The translations under genes and the position numbers were made by a program. This document shows, piece after piece, positions 52,301-61,300 of a stretch of 64,000 nucleotides of DNA (the stretch's first letter is position 1; every line of letters starts with the position of its first letter). This DNA is from Crossaster papposus (lineage: Eukaryota; Echinodermata; Asteroidea; Velatida; Solasteridae): the NCBI GenBank assembly GCA_037893245.1, contig JBAIAA010000102.1:1178001-1242000 (forward strand), written 5' to 3'. The notes beneath the pieces were generated by a model. It was given only the letters and a program-made list of their open reading frames with translations, was not told the origin of the DNA and searched no databases.

Positions 52301-55300
52301 AAGCGCCAGGCTGAAGAGAGAAGACAATAAGAATAAAAACAGTTTTTTAAGGTAGGAGGAAAACCCCAGAAGAATATTCTGGGAAAAAACCCATGGAATC
52401 AAACAGGGACTATAAACCTAATCTACATAATTGGCCCAGGCTGGATTTGAGGAAAGAACCGCTACACCAATCTGACTCTCCAAACTGACTGACTCGTTGA
52501 ATCTTGTTGTTCACATGTGCAGTTGGAATACCGAACTGGCTTATTGCTATTGGAGTGCCGTGGCCTCGTGGTCTGGAGCATTGATTTTGTGGTCTGTGGG
52601 TAAAGCTGCAGGTTGTGGGTTCGAGTCCGGCCTGGGGCTATGGTGCGTGCGCCCTTGGGACTAGTTTTTATATTGAAATACACTGAAAAAAACATTATTT
52701 CAGTGGAGCTTGATTGAATTTCGATATTTTTCAACTGAAATAATTCCACTCTAAAATGTCTGGCCCCTAGTTTCAGACTGTGTGATTGAATTAGAAATAG
52801 ACAGTAACTGGAACAGATATATTCACTCTTTGTTAGAAAGAATTGATTGGGAAACCTATAACTGCTTATTTGATGTTGGCAAAGTTCACAATTTTTACTG
52901 GATTACATGCTTGACTTGCCGTGTTTTTGAGTTAACTTCAGATCAGGAGAAAATGGTAGTTTAACCAGTTTGCGTCGGAGGACATGTATACTTGCAAAAT
53001 AAAAAATGGGACGAAATTCAAAACATATGACGAATAAACATGTCACAAGAAAGACTGGAAATATCTGTTAGCTAAAGGCTCACTACGAGCGAGGCCTGAA
53101 AATATCAAGGCATGCTATACCTACAGATGCTGGCCTATAACCCATCTCGGATTGCGATTCGTGAAAAAACAGTCCCCCGCCTGGGCCCCGATCAATTTCT
53201 AAATAATCCCCGCACAAACTGGTTAATTATGAGTGCATAATTCTGACTACTTTTGTTCTCAACAGAGAAATGTGGTAGCCAGCCGTGTTTGAACACTGGA
53301 ACTTGTGTCGGTTCAGCCGAGGGGTTTCAATGCCAGTGTCAATCAGGCTACGAGGGTCCAACCTGTGCAACTGGTAAACTCAGTGTTTTTAATGTAACAA
53401 TTCTGACATCAAACTTTCTGAGAGAATAGGTATGCTCTGGTGTTGACGTTTTTGGTCAACCCTATCCAAACTTGTGGTTGCCTCCACCCAATTCAGTACT
53501 ACATTTTAGCACTTCACCAACAAGTATTTACTCTGTATAGGCCTATTTTAGTGTTGTCTCGAGTATACACTGATGACTCGGGTGGGACTCAAACCCACAA
53601 CCTTCTGTTTTCTAGTGCAGATGTCTAACCACTCGACCATCAAGCTAGCTAGAATCGGCTGGCTGGTTCAAATCTGATTACAATATGAACCAGGAATGTC
53701 TGAAAAGGCTAGATTGTTCACGTTTCAGACATTTTGACACCAACAAAAGCGTTTCAGACATTCCTGGTTTAGAGTGTTAGCAGGAGCATTGGGTTTGAGT
53801 CCCACCCGAGTCAGTGATTTTTTTTTCTTGGGACAACACTGAGTGTACAGTGTTAATATACGTTGGTGAAAGGCCAAAATCTAGTATTGAATTTACATCT
53901 CCCGACGCAAATTCCATCTTATGAAACATTCACACAATTCATTTAAGGCATAGTAATTGCTAGGCTCAGTTTGCAAAGTTTGCATGGGGAACTCCAACAT
54001 TGGAAACATGGGAGCAACTCGGACCCTCCCCGGCGACACTATGACCCATGCTTATATCCACCCCAATTTGAACCATTTTAAAGGTAAAACTGGGCGAAAA
54101 TATACTTTAGTTTTGACCCCAAAACTGACTTCTGGGCACACTACTGTTATGTGTGCTGCAGCTGAAATTGTCCTATGGTCTTTGATATTTTCTCCATTTA
54201 TTTTCCTCTACAAGTTGCCCATTGCGTGTTACATCCTGACCCGTCCAATGTCCTCACGGTGGTATCACCTCAGCAGGACGTGTACTTCCCCGGTGACCAA
54301 GTTGACTATGTCTGTCAGGACGGATATCATCTCAACGGATCAGCCATCAGGCTTTGCAAGTCTAATTTCACATGGTCTGGGCAGCCAACTATGTGTATCC
54401 AAGGTCTCTGTTTGTATTTTACGCTTTGTTGTTGTTTTAAAATTAAGTGTAAACCATACAATTTACACCGACCAAATTAATGTTGAAAAGCTTGCTTGTT
54501 GTAAAGATATCAATGACGCTATTAATGCCCTGTTAAACTTGTCACCGGTTTCACAAAGAGACGGGCATGTCGATTCAGACAGAAACAACAACATATTTTT
54601 AGATAATCGCAGGAAAAGTTTTGTTATTTAAAAAATGCAAAATGTACCACAATGCATTTACTCTGTGAATAAAATACCCACAAGATTCTCAGAAGGGGTG
54701 GTGATGAACAGGGGTTTCTTTGCAAAAGTTATTAGCAAGATATCCGCCTCTTTGTGAAAATGAACATTTCAGTTTAATACTTTTACAATCCACAGTGCCG
54801 TGTGTTTTGCCATAGGGAGAGAACCTGCACGTTTGCACGCGCGCATCTGAAATGTATAAAAGATGAAAACAGGATTTCCACGTTTTCTACCTTTTATGCC
54901 CTTTCGATCAATATGTTTTTTGTGCATAGCAAGTGCGCGTCTCTTCGTGAAAATTAAAAATTCTATTTTGGAGATGTCTGCCCCTTTAATATTAATGTTA
55001 TTACGACATTATGAAAGGCAGAATGGTTGAGTACAATGTTTTAAAAATAAAAAGCAAACAAATCTTGAAACTGACAAAATGTCAATTTTGACATGCTCGT
55101 CCCTTCGTGAAAACGGTGATGAATTATTTTATCTGGCATGCTGTCATTTTGAAGAACACAATAAAAGGTAATTTCTGAATGATGCGTCTCAGAGATGCGA
55201 TTTTGGTTTGTAATTCTTAAATGGTGCGCACAAGCATTGGTATACGACTCACGCGTGACGGGCATGGGTGTTATAATTTAATTGTCGGTGTGTGACACAC

Positions 55301-58300
55301 TTGTAGCTGCAAGCGGCTGAATAAGGAAGGTGTCCTGATCATGAATAATAATAATAATAATAATAATACAAAGTTCTTATAAAGCGCACATATCCTAGAC
55401 ACTAGATCAAGGCGCTGAACAAAAAAGAATTAACAATAATCAAATTAATGAGCTCTGAACAGTTCAGTCTTCAACAGTTTTTTGAATGTCATTATTGAGT
55501 CAGACTGGCGGATTTCTGCAGGGAGTTTGTTCCATAGATTGGGGCCGCTATAACCAAAGGCACCCCGACCAACCACTTTCTTACAGATGGTGGGAGTTTA
55601 CGGAGTCGGCTGTCGCGATGATAAATGGAGAGAAGATTGTTGAGGTAGACAGGTGCTGAGGAGTGAAGGCATTTCCAGACAAAGAGCATTATTTTGAACT
55701 TTATTCTGTCAGAAACCGGAAGCCAATGGAGTTGTTGAAGGATGGGGGTGATGTGTTGGAATTTGATAGTTCCAGTTATTAAGCGAACTGCGTGGTTCTG
55801 GATTCGTTGTAGTCTGGCAATCTGACAACCTGTAGCTCCGTAGAGAATGGCATTACAGTAGTCGATGTTTGAGACAACCAGGGACTGGATAACAGTGCGA
55901 CATGAAGATGTGGTCAGGTATTTCCTTATGTACTTTATTCGACGGAGGTGAAAGTTGCATTTCTTACAAACGGCTGATACCTGAGCACTCATGGATAGAT
56001 GGCGATCGAGTGTTACGCCAAGGTTTCTGCACGTTGAAGATGGCTGGACTACTGTTTCACCAATGACGATGTTGGTTGAGCCGAACTTGCGTAATTGGTG
56101 TGGGGACATTATTTGAAGAAACTCTGTTTTCGTGTCATTCAGTTTGAGAAGGTTTGTGGTCATCCAGTTACGAATTGCACCCGTGCACGAAGAGAGGTGA
56201 TGCTTTGCTCGTTCAAGATCACCGTCGAGGTTTGGATTGTAGAAGACATATAGCTGGATGTCATCTGCATATTTATGGTAGTGTATTTTATGGGATGTGA
56301 TGACGGCTTCAAGTGGTGCAGTATATACATTGAACAGTATGGGGCCAAGAACTGACCCTTGTGGAACACCAAACTTCAGAGGGAATTCATCAGATGTGAA
56401 GGAGCCAATATTGATGCGCTGGGAGCGATGGGAAAGATATGATGCAAACCATGCTTTGGCTTTGCCTACAACACCAAACTGCCTTTCGAGGACACACATA
56501 AGGCGATCTTGGTCGATAGTGTCGAAAGCGGCGGACAGGTCTAACAGCACAAGAAGGCACGCTTTGTTGACACTCAGAGCAGTAGATATGTCATGATGAA
56601 CCTTCAGAAGAGTGCTTTCTGTGCTGGGGTGTCTCTTATAGGCCGACTGAAGATCTTCGTTGAGGTTTATGTTGAAGTGGTCAATGAGCCTCTTGTTTGC
56701 TAGTCTTTCAAGGAGCTTTCCAATGAAGGGCAAGTTGGAAACTGGACGATAGTTCGACAGGTGTTCCTTATCGAGGTTAGGTTTCTTGAGGATTGGGGTG
56801 ATGACTGCCTTCTTAAGATGCGTTGGGAAAGTCCCGGTGAGGAATGACGTGTTAACCAGATTGAGGAGAACTAGAAGGTGAGCTTCAACAGATTGCTTTA
56901 AGATGTCTGTTGGAATAGTGTCAAGCGAACATGACTTTGATGGACTATCTTTGATGATCTTCAGTAGCTCAATAGGATTTGATGGTCGAAGTTCTGCTAA
57001 CTGGGTTAAGCAATTGCGATATGGTATTGGTGTCGTTTGCTCCTGTGGTAGATGAAGAGCTTGGTCTTCCAAATCATTGCGAATGGTTTCAACTTTGTCA
57101 GCAAAGTAATTTGAGAAGCGATTGCAGAGTGATGTAGCATCTGGAGTGGTAGATGGGAGAGCAATTTCACTTCCACCAAGAAGCTTATTCACAGTTCTGA
57201 AGATTATCTTCTGGTTGGAGGTGCTCAGAATATCATGATAGTAGCTGCATTTAGCCTTGGCGATTAGGTTGTTAACAGTAGAGCGACAGTTTATGTAGCG
57301 TTGTCGGTCACATTCTAGATCTCTTCTGCACCAGATCGATTCCAGATGTCTTCTTTGATGCCTCATCTCGTGGATATCTGGAGTATACCAAGAATGGTGC
57401 TTCCTTTGAGTGTTCTTGCGAGTAATTAGAGGGGCATGTTGATGGACGGTGTGAATAGCAGCCTGATTGTAGTTATGAAGAATGCTATTGGGGCAGTTTC
57501 CAGAGGAAGTAGTACTAATAAGGTTGGCAGTCAGGTCCAAGGCGAAGCACTGCTTGTCGATGGATTTGAAGTTCCGATACTGTGTAACGGATTGCAAGGA
57601 TGGAGTGTGATCTATCTTATCGATGGAGAGGGCAAATAGCATGAATGCTGATTTTGGGAACAATTCAAATGATGAATTTAAAAATGAATTCAAATTCTTA
57701 GAGTATTATTTTCTCGGGGACAGCACTTGATCACTAAGTAAATTTCTTAAAATGTTTGGGCATTTTTGCTGCTGCAAACGATAAAAATGCACAACTGCTT
57801 GACAAATGTGACATAGCCACAAAAGTTGGAAAGCCTACAGTGCCGCTTAAATTTGATGTATAATTAAGCTTCATAACCCCTCCCATTTTGGAGATGTGAC
57901 ATGTTTACATATTGATTACTTTCTTGGAGTTCAAATTGCAAAACGTGCTAATTATTGCAATATCTACAACCTGGTGAAGTATACATTCAATAAATAATTA
58001 AATTCCCAATTAACATAATTAACGATTGGACGAACTTATCCTCAAGTGCCGTTTTGCGCTTTTACGAAGAGGCAAATTAAAAATAGCGTGGACTTTAACG
58101 TGTTTATGAAGGGGCGGTTTGGTGCGCGTACTGACTTTTCACAAAGAGACAAATTTGGCGCGTACCGGCTTTTAGCATTTTTACGAAGAGGCGAATTTAG
58201 TGCGCAGTGGCGAAATGTAGACATTCCAACTCTCACAGTCACATGGGCAAAATTGCTAATTTATTATTTTTTCTTTTTTAAGAAGAGGCGCTTCTATTAA

Positions 58301-61300
58301 TTGATTAATTCTGCAAAAGTAATCACCTATTTGTTTAAGTTTTCTAGATTTAGGAAAATTGGAATCTCTTCTTTCCCATGATATCTTAATCTTGTATATT
58401 CTATGGATCTTTATGTTTCAAACTGCTAAACGAAAAAAGGACCAACTTTACACGCGATTTGTTTGAAAGTTTGCTTATACCGTAAAGGGCTAAATTCGCC
58501 TCTTCGTGAAAACGGTGACGAAATGTTCACCCTCTCATCTAAATTGAGTTGTCCATTACATGATAATGCACAGTGCGACATATTACCCTTTTTGTACTGC
58601 CGTTCACAAATGGTTACTATATCCCTTTATTCAACTCCAATCACTCTCTGTCTCGTACACAGGTATAGTCTTTTATCAAACAGAAAATGAAAAAATGTAA
58701 TTGAAAAACAGTTTATTAGACAATTGTGAGGCGTTCTGGCAAAATGAGACTGAACTGGGCACAAGGCATAGTGGAGAAAACAATAATGAAAAATGAGAAA
58801 TTTATTTAATTTTCAGATTTACTGATATTTGAAATCTTTGGCATGCCTACTTATTATATTTTGGACAGAAGTAGTACGGAAGTAGTGTAAAAAGTGTTTT
58901 TAAGGAAAGACAATTAGCATTTTTACATAGCACAACTCAAAACTTCAAAGGCCTTTTTCTTAACATTTTACTTTTGCAACATGTTGACAAATACAAACTT
59001 TAAATACAAACTTTAAACAGCCTTAACTTGATAATGGAATGTCAGATTTAGGTGCAACAAACAGCATTTTAAGGAGAATTCAATCCTCGTTTCTAATAAC
59101 TGGGAATCCTCTTTTTAACTTCTGCCCAGTTCCATCTCATTTTGCCAGAACCCCTCACAATTATTGAATAAAAAGCAGGCGAACATTAAGATTGAATTGT
59201 TAACAGTAAAATGTTTGACTTGGACAATCAAGTTGATGAAAAGTCGACTAGAATAGTCAGGCAGATTGGTGCACAATATGACAAAATTTTCACTTATTCA
59301 TTTGGCACCAGTCGGCATGATCAGAGTATGTCATAGAAAGATATGTGGCCACTAGGGCCATCTCAGATTTGGCCTTTTTACAAATATAGGTAGAATAACA
59401 TGTAATGGCAGCCATTTTGAAAAATTTGAAAATTGCTTGTTATTCTATATCTACACTTTTTCCAAAGGACAAATCTAGGATGGCCTTTCAGCCATACATC
59501 TTTTTTATGACGTGCTATGATTGTGTGCGAAATGTCATGCTTTACTGAACATTTTTTTACCAATCTAGCCTGACCAAAAAAAACCTGTCAATTGTGGACT
59601 ATCTGTTTGAATCTTTTAACAGAGCGCTGCGGCAGCATACCGTGTCTGTTTGGGGGAATGTGCACCAGCTCAACCGACGGGTTCACTTGCCGCTGTCTGT
59701 CTGGCTACAAGGGTCCAACATGCGAAACTGGTAAACTTATTTACTTGAACAAAACATTTGACTGGTGTTAATTTCTAAGACAACGTTAATGTTTTGTTTC
59801 ACCACTATAGGATTAAATCATTTCCTTGGATATTCACAAATTGTTTTTAATGACAGTCAAAGAGGATGGGTTATTTATAGAATTTACATTCATTTCGGTA
59901 TTTACTCTAATCTTTACCAACCCAGCTCGTATATATAAAAAAAAACATGTTTTACCTGCGGCACCTCGAACCTATACAGTGCTTCTCATTAAATGTAAAC
60001 ACAATATAACGGAATGCCACACGTAGAATGTGTAATCAATGTAGATAATATATGTGACCTGTCATCACGAAATGAGCTTAAAGTCGCACAGAGTGATTTC
60101 CCAGTACGGCCAGTCAAAGTCAAAATTTGAAGGGGTGGTCGATTTTGAGATGATATGGTTTTTTTAAAGACTAAATCCCCAACAATCAATTCCAAATTTT
60201 TCAGGACGATCAGATAAAAACAAAATTAGTTTTTGAGACAATTTTGACTATTCCTTTCTATGCCTTTCACACAATTTCTCGCAAGAAATGCCCGTTTTCT
60301 CATAATCTATTATTTTTTTTAGAAATACCCATATTTCAATTTTAGATTTTGTCGACTTTACGCTCATTTTGTGATGACAGGTCACATATGGTTTGAAAGA
60401 TACACCTTTCCACTTTCCACATGAAACGTCCAAATCTGATAATTTTGACAGTTATGAGTAAATCCCAAGAGGGATCAAATTGACCATGGGACCAATTTGT
60501 TTGGATGTTCAAGTGTTTGTGCAAGTGGATTACATTTTGATGTTTAGCATTTAAAAACAAGAAATAAAGAAATAGAAAAGCAGATGGACTTGCATTGGCG
60601 GATCTAGGAGGAGGGTTGTACCAGTCTCTATTCTCTGTTTTATTTCTTGGGAAACGTCAACAAATGCACATACCAAAATTACAAAGAATACACAAATGAA
60701 AGCTTTATATACAGAACATAATAACCAAGACAAACACCCATTCAGCTCCCGAAGGATTACCCAAAAGAAACACTGTTCCTGTCGAGGAGTTGTCCAAGCT
60801 GAATGGGTTACAAGAACAATTATAAAACAAAGATTGTAATTATAAATATAAAAAGAAATCAAATCAAATCAAAAATATGGTAAATAAAGTTCAGAGTATA
60901 GGTAAAATGTATGTACATGTAATTTACTAACTATACAATGCCAGCCACACCATCAAACTGACTGTTTGGTTGTAAACTTTAGCCGTGCATTTTGATTTGA
61001 TCTCATTTAGTTGCCCAGTGCTTAGTCAGCCTTAACACATCCGATGTCCTCATGATGACATCGGACCAGCAAGCTGTATACCTTGCCGGTGACTTGGTGG
61101 AGTATGCCTGCCTGGATGGATATCATCTCACTGGATCAGCTGTCAGGATCTGTCAGTCAGATTTCAAGTGGTCTGGACAGCCAGCTGAATGCATTGAAGG
61201 TAACAATACAAGTATAGGGGCACACCCCAAATAAAGTAGTGCACAGTGCGAAACTGGGAAACTAACTAATTGACGATTAAAAAGAACCAACACCCCAATA

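Noticed and set aside
53957-54631. Plus-strand frame of 224 codons over CCP3
   Set aside because: It reads the CCP3 exon in the wrong frame; the CCP cysteines and splice sites belong to the other frame.
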